Source: Fidelibacterota bacterium (GTDB lineage: Bacteria; Fidelibacterota; UBA8477; JABMPR01). From it: DNA of 14,850 nucleotides. The stretch covers positions 1 through 14,850 of the forward strand of contig JAUVKO010000020.1 in assembly GCA_030596225.1 (NCBI GenBank), read 5' to 3'. The number at the start of each line of letters is the position of its first letter. Position 1 is the stretch's first letter. Below the pieces are notes generated by a model. It made no database searches. It was given only the letters and a program-made list of their open reading frames with translations, and had not been told where the DNA came from. Position numbers and translations under genes: made by a program. Positions 6,710 to 13,954 of the stretch are shown here, piece by piece.

Positions 6710-7735
6710 TTAACCTAACACTTTTTTCAATATTTCTTTTGCGCTGTCCAACTGCTGATCATTAAAATCAAGATGGGTGACCAGGCGTATTCTTTGATCA
6801 TTCACAACTGAGACCAGCAAACCCGCTTGCTTGAATTCTGCTTCCAGTTCTGATGTATTTCCAGCCGGAAATGCCAACAGTACGATATTGGTGTGGGTCC
6901 AGGCAAGATCGTACTCCAACACTCCGAGTTCCTGGCAGGTTTTGGCCAGTTCCTTGGCTCGATGGTGGTCTTCAGTCAAACGCTCTATATGATTTTCCAG
7001 TGCATATAGACCTGCGGCAGCCAGACTGCCCACCTGACGCATTCCTCCTCCAAACATTTTCCGAAAGCGATGTGCTCTATCGATAAAATCAGTATCCCCC
7101 ACCAAAACCGATCCCACAGGTGCTCCCAGCCCTTTTGATAGACAGAGACTGACCGAATCAAAGGGTTCAGCATAAGCCGCCGGATCAATACCACTGGCAA
7201 TTACAGCATTCATGAGCCGTGCTCCGTCCAAATGCATGAGGAGCTTTTGTTTCCGGGCATACTCAGCTACTAGTTCGATCATCGAGAGCGGATAGACAAC
7301 GCCACCGGCACGATTATGGGTATTTTCCAGAGTAATGAGTCGAGTTTGAGCATAGTGGTGATCAACAGGTCTCATTGCTTTCACAATCTGGGCAAGCTCA
7401 AGAATACCATGATCTCCGGGGAGAGGATGCAATTGCACTCCACTGAGCAGAGCCGGCCCTCCACCCTCATAGTTAAAAATGTGGGCATTGTAATCACAAA
7501 TAACTTCATCACCGGGTTGAGTGTGACTCCGAATAGCCAACTGATTACTCATGGTTCCTGATGGAATGAACAGACCGGCTTCTTTACCCAACATTTCGGC
7601 AACTGTAGACTGAAGTTCATTCATCAATCGGTCTTCACCATAGACATCATCCCCAACATCAGCAGTATGCATGGCTTTTCGCATCCCGTCTGTTGGCCGA
7701 GTCACTGTATCAGATCGGAGATCAATGTGAGTCAT
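6710..7735 (-). CDS. ltaE: Low-specificity L-threonine aldolase
   Basis: PLP enzyme of fold type I that splits L-threonine or L-allo-threonine to glycine and acetaldehyde, 341 residues as expected. It begins with the family hallmark DLRSDTVTRPT (5-15). H85 in DYNAHIFNYE is placed to stack on the cofactor, SGTMSN (59-64) binds phosphate, D170 in HLDGAR contacts the pyridine nitrogen, and K201 in SLCLSKGLGAPVGS is the Schiff-base lysine. FGGGMRQ (228-234) and RLVTHLD (317-323) complete the active-site signatures. The ATG overlaps the stop of the preceding lipoprotein gene in an ATGA, which suggests translational coupling, and there is no strong Shine-Dalgarno. trkA follows after three bases. 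Stereochemical specificity cannot be decided from the sequence, but the family is usually low-specificity L. Confidence 0.95.
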   Translation of the reverse strand: MTHIDLRSDTVTRPTDGMRKAMHTADVGDDVYGEDRLMNELQSTVAEMLGKEAGLFIPSGTMSNQLAIRSHTQPGDEVICDYNAHIFNYEGGGPALLSGVQLHPLPGDHGILELAQIVKAMRPVDHHYAQTRLITLENTHNRAGGVVYPLSMIELVAEYARKQKLLMHLDGARLMNAVIASGIDPAAYAEPFDSVSLCLSKGLGAPVGSVLVGDTDFIDRAHRFRKMFGGGMRQVGSLAAAGLYALENHIERLTEDHHRAKELAKTCQELGVLEYDLAWTHTNIVLLAFPAGNTSELEAEFKQAGLLVSVVNDQRIRLVTHLDFNDQQLDSAKEILKKVLG

Positions 7736-8223
7736 GAGTGCTTAACCTTAAGTTTCGCATGGCTAATGGGAATTTTATGAGACATGGCATTTGGACCGGC
7801 GAAAACAGCCTCCTCAAATGATAATATGAGCTGATCTGCCTGTGGATTGATGAGACTCACAGGAATGGTCAATATCTCAGGAACCAGGGTGTTCAACTCA
7901 TCACCGGTCAAACTAAAGATCAAGACTTTCATCTGTCCATCAACTGCCTCACTGGTACTTACGTTAAAACCGGGGTTCAGGTCTGTCAGCAGCGGTTTGC
8001 CAAGCTTGGCAATAGTAGTATCCCAGGCCAGTGTGAATTGGATTCCCTTGATCACCTGATCACTTTTTAGCAACACAGGAAGATGCACCAAGCCAACCCC
8101 AGCTTCAATAATGTCTTCAAGTACTCCAAATCCCGGATCACTGAGTTCAGATTTAGGAGCTTCCCTGGTACAGGCACTAATTAAGACTAAAGTAATCAGT
8201 ATAATGATATATCTGAGGCGCAC
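7732..8223 (-). CDS. Cohesin-domain-like lipoprotein
   Basis: A 163-residue lipoprotein starting at GTG 8223, six bases after the recN stop. A short signal peptide ends in the lipobox ISAC with the lipidated Cys at 18. The mature part, about 35-160, is all-beta in character; the pattern VHLPVLLKSDQVIKGIQFTL (46-65) followed by WD and a later ILSFEEAVFAG resembles cohesin or carbohydrate-binding-type beta sandwiches that mediate protein-protein or surface attachment. No dockerin is seen in the window. The role is unknown. The gene is locked into the run by the ATGA overlap with ltaE, although its likely envelope location has no obvious tie to recN or ltaE. The domain call rests on pattern recognition only. 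Confidence 0.7.
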   Translation of the reverse strand: MRLRYIIILITLVLISACTREAPKSELSDPGFGVLEDIIEAGVGLVHLPVLLKSDQVIKGIQFTLAWDTTIAKLGKPLLTDLNPGFNVSTSEAVDGQMKVLIFSLTGDELNTLVPEILTIPVSLINPQADQLILSFEEAVFAGPNAMSHKIPISHAKLKVKHS

Positions 8224-8229
8224 CTGATT

Positions 8230-9921
8230 TTAATCCTCTTGTCTTAGCAATTCTTTCGCAGCCATGCGTGTGGCTTCTCCCGGAGCACCATCACCAATGA
8301 GTGTGGCAATCTCCGTGACTTTTTCATCGTCATTCAGGCGTTTCACTCGTGTGACAGTCCGATCATTGATGAAATGTTTTTCTACGCGAAAGTGACTGTC
8401 AGCCAAGCTGGCGATCTGGGGTAAATGAGTAATGCTGATAAGTTGATGATGGCGACCAAGCGCTTTAAGCTCACTGCCTACCACGCGTGCAATACGACCG
8501 GATATACCCGTGTCGATCTCATCAAAGATCACGGTTCCGATCCCATCTTTCCCGGACATGGCTGACTTGATGGCCAACATGATCCTGCTGATTTCACCGC
8601 CGGAAGCAATTCTGGCTAAAGGACGCAATGATTCTCCAGGATTGGCCTGCATCCAGAATATGACCTTATCCATCCCGGTCTCATCACCCTTAAGCTGCTT
8701 TGCCCCCAACTCAACCGGACCGTTTTCCTGATTTTCCTGCTCTACTTCGATCCTAAAGCGAGCCTTTGGAATTCCCAAATAACTCAATTTGTCTACGACA
8801 GCAGTTGAAAGGATATCTGCTTCCTCACAGCGCTTTTTACTCAGCACTTCACAGGCTTGGGAATATTGCAGCTTGGCAGATTCAATGGAACTGATCAGCT
8901 CTTCTCTGCTCCAATCAGGATTATCATGTATATTGAGACGATCGCGAATATCCTGCCAGTAAATTAGTAGTTCCGGATAGGTTTGATTGTATTTCTGGCA
9001 GATGCGATTAAGCATTTTTAAACGAGATTCCACCTCACTCAGTCGCTGTGGGTCAGATTGAACTTCTTTTTTGTATTCTGAAGCAAAATCAGCAATGCTT
9101 TGGAGTGATACGCGAGCAGCCAGAGCTTCAGGGAGAAACGCTGCAGCAGTATCTGTATAACTGCTCAAACCTTCTAACTGGCCAATGATCTTATTCAAGC
9201 GCTGGATGGCAGAATCCTCGGAATCTTCCACTTGATGAAAAAGTGCTTCTGCCTGCTCACTGATGGTAAGGGCATTTTCCAGAATACGACGTTCCTTTTC
9301 CAACTCGTCCAACTCATTTGCTTGTGGATTCACGTCGTTCAATTCCTGTAGCTGAAAAGCATAAAGCTGTAACTGCTCATGTCGGCTTGAGGCATCTCGT
9401 TCCCGTTCGCGTAGTTCACGGATTAAGGTGCTAAGCGCTTGATGTTTTTCTGATACATCCTGCTTTAATAAGCTTGTTTCGGCAAACTGATCCAGAAAAT
9501 CAATATGATGTTCTTCATTAAGTAGATATTGGTGTTCATGCTGACCGTGCAGGTCAACCAGTCGATCTCCCAACTCTTTAAGTTCTTGAACAGACCGGGT
9601 TCGACCATTGATCCAAACCTTCGAACTGCCTTGAAGTTTGATCTCTCGTTTAATCGTAATGGCAGAGGAATCAATACCTAATTCATTAAGCTTGGATAAC
9701 TCAGTTTTTTTCACCTCAAAGACGGCTTCAACAATGGCGCTTGGATACCCATCACGAATAAAATCTTTGAAAGCTCTTTCTCCAAGAGCGATGCTCAGAG
9801 CATCTACAATAAGTGATTTTCCAACACCCGTTTCCCCGGTTATGATATTCAAGCCATCATCAAAACTGACATTAGCCTCATCCACAATAGCAAAGTTTTC
9901 AATGTGTAGTGTCTTAAGCAT
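8230..9921 (-). CDS. recN: DNA repair protein RecN
   Basis: SMC-like ATPase that acts early in double-strand-break repair, 563 residues, the usual size. The N-terminal ATPase half has Walker A GETGVGKS (29-36) and the RecN-typical DLHGQHEHQYL (123-133) containing the Q-loop. Residues about 155-375 are helical, charged and coiled-coil-like. The C-terminal half has the ABC signature IASGGEISR (438-446), Walker B TVIFDEID (463-470), the D-loop TGISGR and the H-loop ITHLPQIA (H499). The ATG at 9921 overlaps the end of the VanZ-family gene by 8 bp, with only a weak purine-rich stretch upstream, so it is probably coupled. No SOS-like operator was sought at the operon front, which lies far upstream at acpS. 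Confidence 0.97.
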   Translation of the reverse strand: MLKTLHIENFAIVDEANVSFDDGLNIITGETGVGKSLIVDALSIALGERAFKDFIRDGYPSAIVEAVFEVKKTELSKLNELGIDSSAITIKREIKLQGSSKVWINGRTRSVQELKELGDRLVDLHGQHEHQYLLNEEHHIDFLDQFAETSLLKQDVSEKHQALSTLIRELRERERDASSRHEQLQLYAFQLQELNDVNPQANELDELEKERRILENALTISEQAEALFHQVEDSEDSAIQRLNKIIGQLEGLSSYTDTAAAFLPEALAARVSLQSIADFASEYKKEVQSDPQRLSEVESRLKMLNRICQKYNQTYPELLIYWQDIRDRLNIHDNPDWSREELISSIESAKLQYSQACEVLSKKRCEEADILSTAVVDKLSYLGIPKARFRIEVEQENQENGPVELGAKQLKGDETGMDKVIFWMQANPGESLRPLARIASGGEISRIMLAIKSAMSGKDGIGTVIFDEIDTGISGRIARVVGSELKALGRHHQLISITHLPQIASLADSHFRVEKHFINDRTVTRVKRLNDDEKVTEIATLIGDGAPGEATRMAAKELLRQED

Positions 9922-10309
9922 CTTTTCTGAATTTCTCTAGTAAGGGTATCTTCATTAGAAGGGAGAAAGTAATTATGGAGAGAATAAGGCCAAACACATC
10001 TGCAGCTATATCTTCGATAGTTGAATAGCGAGTAGGTACGAAAGATTGATAAAACTCATCGGCCACGGCAGAAAGGGCACCCACGCTCACTGCAAGACGA
10101 AAAGACATTTTAAGTTCATGTTGCGGTTTTTCTCGATAGAAAGCCCAGATCAGGGTCACCCCATAAAAATTATATTCAACCGCGTGCAGGATAAAATCTT
10201 GAATTCCCCAGGATAGATAAGCCACGCTTTCTTGATCCAAACTGGAAAGCAGCGTGATGAGCAGCACATAAAGTATTGCAGGTGCAAAATATTTAAGTCG
10301 GTAAACCAC
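9914..10309 (-). CDS. VanZ family membrane protein
   Basis: Small membrane protein of 131 residues with about four hydrophobic helices (roughly 8-24, 40-57, 70-85 and 104-121). The VanZ signature is clear: an ILHAVEYNFYG stretch (40-50), and ADEFYQSFVPTR followed by EDIAADVFG (82-107), which matches the family pattern DE-x-x-Q-x-F-x-P-x-R-x-x-x-x-x-D. VanZ proteins are named after a teicoplanin-resistance gene, but most members have no known role, so no resistance is implied. The start is GTG 10309 with AAAGGA five bases upstream, inside the 3' end of nnr (17-bp overlap). Its own 3' end overlaps recN by 8 bp. Confidence 0.85.
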   Translation of the reverse strand: MVYRLKYFAPAILYVLLITLLSSLDQESVAYLSWGIQDFILHAVEYNFYGVTLIWAFYREKPQHELKMSFRLAVSVGALSAVADEFYQSFVPTRYSTIEDIAADVFGLILSIITFSLLMKIPLLEKFRKDA

Positions 10310-11843
10310 CGTATTCCTTTAGTGTTTCCGGCAGTGAATTCACAATATCACCAGCTGTCAGCCCCAACACACCTTTTGCTTCTCGGTTCAAATCAGCAGC
10401 CTTGCCATGAACATACATAGCGAAATTCAAAACTTGTGGAACATTAATCCACTGTGCCCAAAGCGATACGATGATTCCACTTAAAACATCACCACTACCA
10501 GCAGTAGCCATGCCTGAGTATCCGGTAGAATTAACAGAAACATCACCGCTTGGCGAAGCCAAAATAGAGGGAGCGCCTTTCAGCAGAACAAAAACTCCAT
10601 AAGTTTGAGCGAAAGTCAGGGCATCCTGCCAGGAGGGAATCTGATCTCCATCCAGATCAAGCAAGCGCTTGAATTCACCTAAGTGAGGGGTCAAAATTGT
10701 GGGGGCATTCCTCTTCAGCAAAATCTGTGGGTCTTTACTCAAGGCAAACAGAGCATCTGCATCGATAAGCAGGGGATGCTCCACGTTTGCAATGATATCT
10801 CTCACTACTTGCTGAGTTTCAGGATTTCTCCCAATACCAGGTCCCAAAGCAACGACATCTGCCCAACTACACCCTGTTTTAAGCGCCGGAAAAGCTGCTG
10901 CAGCGAAACTTTGTTCAGAGGTTTCAGGCATGTATTCCACAATGGTTTCCAGGGAAGTGCTTTCACCAATATGTCCCAGAGATTCAGGCAAAGCCAGTTT
11001 AACCAAGCCAGCACCAGACCTCAAGGCGGCGGTGGAGGCTAACAATGCTGCTCCGGTAAAACCTCGCGACCCTGCAATTATGTATACTTTTCCTGAAGAA
11101 TATTTGTGAGCATCAGCAGAACGTGTAAACCTTGATGCCGGAAAATCTGTTTGTTCAAGTTCGTGCAGACCTCGCTCATCTACATGCTCCAGGCTATCTG
11201 CCGGAAAACCAATATCTACTGGCACTGTTTTTCCACAATGGCTCCGAGCGGGTTCAAAAAGACTGCCTTGTTTACCAAAGCCCATACTTATGGTGAGTTC
11301 AGCTTTGATACAGGGTTCCAATATCCGACCCAGATCACCGCTCATCCCTGAAGGAACATCCACTGCAACAATGCGGGCTTTACTAAGATTGGACTGGGTG
11401 ATTATCTCTGAATAAGGACTTCTAATCTCTCCACTAATGCCAGTTCCTAATAATGCATCCACAATAACATCAGCATCTTTGATCTTGGTTTGTTGATCAA
11501 TTGTATTTCGCCATACATCGATCTCCAAATCCAGATCTTTTAGAGCTCGATAGTAATGTAATGCATCTCCGTGTAACCCGGATTCATCCACAATAGTTAT
11601 CAGAGTAACAGAAATTCCACGCTGGACCAGCCCGGCTGCAATAACATACCCATCACCCCCATTATTCCCCTTACCGGCCAGGATCAATACCTTTGGAGAT
11701 TCCTGGAGAAGACCATGAGCTTCCATTTGATAAATAGCTGCATTACCGGCATTTTTCATGAGCGTTGTACCGGGAATTCCCATTGTATTTATGGCATAAT
11801 CATCAACAGCCCGATTGGCTACCATAGAGAGAAAAACACGCAC
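10293..11843 (-). CDS. nnr: Bifunctional NAD(P)H-hydrate epimerase / ADP- or ATP-dependent NAD(P)H-hydrate dehydratase
   Basis: Metabolite-repair enzyme that restores NADH and NADPH damaged by hydration: the N-terminal YjeF_N domain epimerises R- and S-NAD(P)HX, and the C-terminal ribokinase-like domain dehydrates the S form. In the first half GKGNNGGDG (57-65), DALLGTG (129-135) and AVDVPSG (160-166) are visible. In the second half GSRGFTGA (258-265), ALGPGIGR (332-339), DADAL (361-365), TPHLGEF (385-391) and the ATP-binding/catalytic GSGDVLSG (449-456) are present, with D452 as the likely base. The start is taken as GTG 11843, four bases after the acpS stop, giving 516 residues that begin where homologues begin; a longer in-frame start at 11891 would overlap acpS by 44 bp and add a tail unlike the family. 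The acpS-nnr neighbourhood is common in bacteria. Confidence 0.94.
   Translation of the reverse strand: MRVFLSMVANRAVDDYAINTMGIPGTTLMKNAGNAAIYQMEAHGLLQESPKVLILAGKGNNGGDGYVIAAGLVQRGISVTLITIVDESGLHGDALHYYRALKDLDLEIDVWRNTIDQQTKIKDADVIVDALLGTGISGEIRSPYSEIITQSNLSKARIVAVDVPSGMSGDLGRILEPCIKAELTISMGFGKQGSLFEPARSHCGKTVPVDIGFPADSLEHVDERGLHELEQTDFPASRFTRSADAHKYSSGKVYIIAGSRGFTGAALLASTAALRSGAGLVKLALPESLGHIGESTSLETIVEYMPETSEQSFAAAAFPALKTGCSWADVVALGPGIGRNPETQQVVRDIIANVEHPLLIDADALFALSKDPQILLKRNAPTILTPHLGEFKRLLDLDGDQIPSWQDALTFAQTYGVFVLLKGAPSILASPSGDVSVNSTGYSGMATAGSGDVLSGIIVSLWAQWINVPQVLNFAMYVHGKAADLNREAKGVLGLTAGDIVNSLPETLKEYGGLPT
10315..10320 (-). promoter_or_regulatory. Ribosome binding site of the VanZ-family gene
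   Basis: AAAGGA on the minus strand, five bases before GTG 10309 and inside the end of nnr. It supports the GTG start of the VanZ-family gene and the 17-bp overlap of the two genes. Confidence 0.65.
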
Positions 11844-11847
11844 CGTA

Positions 11848-12207
11848 TCAGGACTCCAATACAGCGAAAGCGATGGCCATGGATTGTTCATGTGAAATGG
11901 TAACCAGACAATTACCCCGTATATGAGTTAACAGGGATACTTGAGGTCTGCCTTCAGCATCGTTCAGAATCTCAATATCGGAGAAGAGGATCACCTTATC
12001 ATAACCACTTTGATAGACAGCTTTAGCAATAGCCTCTTTGGCTGCAAAACGACCTGCTAAATGGGTTTCAGGGTGTTCTTTTGATTCACAATAGGCTCTT
12101 TCCCCCTTGGTGAATACCCTGCGTAAAAAGCGGTCACCATAAGTTTCTCGTAATCGCTTAATGCGACTGACTTCAACGATATCACTACCTATTCCACAAA
12201 TTGCCAT
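11848..12207 (-). CDS. acpS: Holo-[acyl-carrier-protein] synthase
   Basis: Phosphopantetheinyl transferase that attaches the 4'-phosphopantetheine arm of CoA to acyl carrier protein, 119 residues, the normal AcpS size. The N-terminal GIGSDIVEV carries the magnesium ligand D9, and RFAAKEA (53-59) carries E58 and K57. FTKGERAYC (32-40) and the closing TISHEQSMAIAFAV (103-116) are typical of the family. Starts at ATG 12207 without a strong Shine-Dalgarno. As the first gene after the terminator at 12317-12343, it is probably the head of the long run. The 109 bp between that terminator and the ATG are AT-rich and must hold the promoter, but I could not identify convincing -35/-10 boxes there. Confidence 0.95.
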   Translation of the reverse strand: MAICGIGSDIVEVSRIKRLRETYGDRFLRRVFTKGERAYCESKEHPETHLAGRFAAKEAIAKAVYQSGYDKVILFSDIEILNDAEGRPQVSLLTHIRGNCLVTISHEQSMAIAFAVLES

Positions 12208-12316
12208 GAGTGTTTAATTTATTCTTTAGTATCTATGGAAAAAATGGAAATTTACTTTGATTTCACTTCAATTAAATACTTGATATCGGTCAGGGTATTC
12301 TGTGAAGGCTGATAAA

Positions 12317-12343
12317 AAAAGGCTGCCACATGGACAGCCTTTT
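12317..12343 (-). terminator. Intrinsic terminator of the TPR-protein gene
   Basis: A 9-bp perfect stem, AAAAGGCTG against CAGCCTTTT, with a 9-base centre. On the minus strand the stem runs directly into seven T residues (12314-12320). It lies 24 bp after the TPR-protein stop, separating that gene from acpS. The A-rich other flank gives only four T on the plus strand, so it acts mainly on minus-strand transcripts. Confidence 0.9.
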
Positions 12344-12366
12344 CAATTCTTGCTCTTGGGGACTGC

Positions 12367-13599
12367 TTATCTGCCTTCCCATTTGGTCAATTCGTCAATA
12401 CGATACTGAGCCATAGATTTCCAGCGTGCGTCCTTTGCAGCCAGACGATAAGCAATCACAGCATCTTTATTACGCTTGAGTCCTTTTAAGGCATCACCCT
12501 TCTCGATCAGAGCCGGTGCCCAATTCCTTTTCTTGGCTAATGAAGCAGATGCAGCAGTAAGTGCCGCAGAATGATTCCCCAAACCGTTGTAAGCCTGAGC
12601 TAAATGATAATTTGTCTTATAAGAAATGGACTTACCTGTTAATTTTTTCAGCAAGGTGATTGTTGCTTGATATTTTTCCTGATCAATATAGATCTTACTC
12701 AAAAGCTCATAAGCTCTAGTATAAGTTTTTTTGACTTCAATAGCCTTTTTAAGGTTTTGAATAGCCAAGCTATTGCTTTTCTGGCTCTCGTACACACGAC
12801 CAAGTACATAATAGGCCTTTTCATAGCTGGCATTAATAGAAATGGACATCTTTAAAGATTCGATAGCTTTTTTATTATTACCCATCTCACTGTAAAGAGT
12901 ACCCAAACCATACCAGGATTTATAGTGGACGGGATCACTGGTGACAGCGTCACGGTAAAAATTCTCTGCTTTGTTGAGATCACCATCTTTCTTAGCGATC
13001 AAAGCCAACTGATAAAAGCCACTGGCAAATGAAGGATCTACGGCGACTGCCTTCTCATATTCAACACGGGCAGACATATAGTCTTTACGCTTGAAATATT
13101 TGTGACCTTCTGTGTAGTGCTTATTTCTCACCATTTCAATGGCTTTACTATGTTTTAGCTCTTCAGGATCAAAACTCATAGCATTCCGAAATTCTCCGGC
13201 AGCCTTAATAGGTTGTTCCTGACGATAATAAGCCCACCCCATGCTGTGGTATGCTTCACCTTTGAACTTACCCCAGATATCATGTGGGGAAGCATCCATC
13301 TGCGCAATCGCATCGCTATACTTTTTTACAGCTTCTTCATAATCAGTACGGTCCAAAGAACGACGACCATCAGCTAACAGAATATTGATCTTTTCCAGGA
13401 TCTGCCATTCAGCCTGAATATTTTTGTACTCATCTTCATCAACTGCCTTCATGGCTGCTTTATAGGAACTATCAGCTGTAGAAATATTAAAACTTTTGAT
13501 GGCTTCGCGTGCTTGGGATACCAGTTCATCAGGAAACTGAGCCAACAGTTGACCCATGATTGAAATCAATATTAGTGCTGCAGTAATGATTTTTTTCAT
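12367..13599 (-). CDS. Exported tetratricopeptide-repeat protein
   Basis: A 410-residue protein with an N-terminal signal peptide (MKKIITAALILISIMGQLLA, probable cleavage near residue 20) followed by about eight TPR units: roughly 113-146, 163-192, 193-224, 227-258, 261-292, 295-326, 329-360 and 363-394. Several have the canonical W/Y-x-L-G-x-x-Y/A-x-x-x-x-x-Y/A-x-x-A pattern, for example AYYVLGRVYESQKSNSLAI. A helical, charged N-terminal part (about 25-110) precedes them. Such proteins usually scaffold periplasmic or outer-membrane complexes; the partner is not evident. Start at ATG 13599, because the signal peptide begins there and GAAG/AGGA lie upstream; an ATG 33 bases earlier would put charged residues before the signal. 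It is a single-gene unit closed by the terminator at 12317-12343, with a possible promoter at 13794-13823. Confidence 0.85.
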   Translation of the reverse strand: MKKIITAALILISIMGQLLAQFPDELVSQAREAIKSFNISTADSSYKAAMKAVDEDEYKNIQAEWQILEKINILLADGRRSLDRTDYEEAVKKYSDAIAQMDASPHDIWGKFKGEAYHSMGWAYYRQEQPIKAAGEFRNAMSFDPEELKHSKAIEMVRNKHYTEGHKYFKRKDYMSARVEYEKAVAVDPSFASGFYQLALIAKKDGDLNKAENFYRDAVTSDPVHYKSWYGLGTLYSEMGNNKKAIESLKMSISINASYEKAYYVLGRVYESQKSNSLAIQNLKKAIEVKKTYTRAYELLSKIYIDQEKYQATITLLKKLTGKSISYKTNYHLAQAYNGLGNHSAALTAASASLAKKRNWAPALIEKGDALKGLKRNKDAVIAYRLAAKDARWKSMAQYRIDELTKWEGR

Positions 13600-13659
13600 A
13601 TCTTCTTTTATCCTTTTAAAATAATCATACATCTCAAAGGTCTAAATCAGTGTTCCCCC

Positions 13660-13791
13660 TTAAGGTTCCACTCTTTCTGTGATCTTTGACCTGCACCATC
13701 GCTTAAGGCTGACCCTCAAGTGGCGGGCAATATAGATGACCAGCTTGCTTTTGTCATTGATTTTATTGAGACAACCCAGTTTCACATCCAT
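13660..13791 (-). CDS. Doubtful small ORF upstream of the TPR-protein gene (43 codons)
   Basis: An ATG-to-TAA frame of 43 codons, beginning MDVKLGCLNKINDKSKL and rich in Lys and Arg, with a hydrophobic patch LVIYIARHL. I do not recognise it. There is no good Shine-Dalgarno. If the promoter proposed at 13794-13823 is real, transcription would start near the ATG, so the product would be made from a nearly leaderless message or the frame is chance within the 5' leader of the TPR-protein gene. The remaining 303-bp gap (13633-13935) shows no other gene-like content; its right half is AT-rich. Confidence 0.25.
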   Translation of the reverse strand: MDVKLGCLNKINDKSKLVIYIARHLRVSLKRWCRSKITERVEP

Positions 13792-13793
13792 GA

Positions 13794-13823
13794 AATATAT
13801 CCATTCTATTTTTTCTTTTTCAA
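13794..13823 (-). promoter_or_regulatory. Candidate sigma-70-type promoter before the TPR-protein gene
   Basis: Minus-strand TTGAAA (13818-13823) and TATATT (13794-13799), each one mismatch from the TTGACA/TATAAT consensus, separated by 18 bases. Transcription would start near 13787-13790, about 190 bases before the TPR start codon and close to the ATG of the small ORF. The surrounding AT richness makes chance matches easy, and FCB-group organisms may use other consensus boxes. Confidence 0.35.
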
Positions 13824-13927
13824 CTCTAGATTTTCTACATTCTAGTGAATTCTAAGGCTCAGTATTCCCTGTTTTCATCAAACTATTATGATATTATTGT
13901 TTATTGATATCAGAAAAAGATTTTATT

Positions 13928-13954
13928 GGCTGAGTTCAACTCGTAAGTGCAATT
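13928..13954. repeat. Candidate terminal inverted repeat of the IS30-family element (3' end)
   Basis: On the minus strand the transposase ends in AATTGCACTTACGAGTTGA followed by ACTCAGCC, so the last codons and stop lie in a sequence that resembles IS30-family ends (a TTGCACTT core followed by a GAA-type stretch). The matching left end lies outside the window, so neither the exact border nor a target duplication can be checked. Confidence 0.35.

Noticed and set aside
9914..10309. Glycopeptide-resistance function for the VanZ-family gene
   Set aside because: No van cluster is present; the VanZ domain is widespread in genes unrelated to resistance, so only the family name is used.
11844..11891. 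Longer N-terminus for nnr starting 48 bases upstream
   Set aside because: It would overlap acpS by 44 bp and add a tail (MNNPWPSLSLYWSPDT) not seen in the family, while GTG 11843 starts where homologues start, four bases after the acpS stop.
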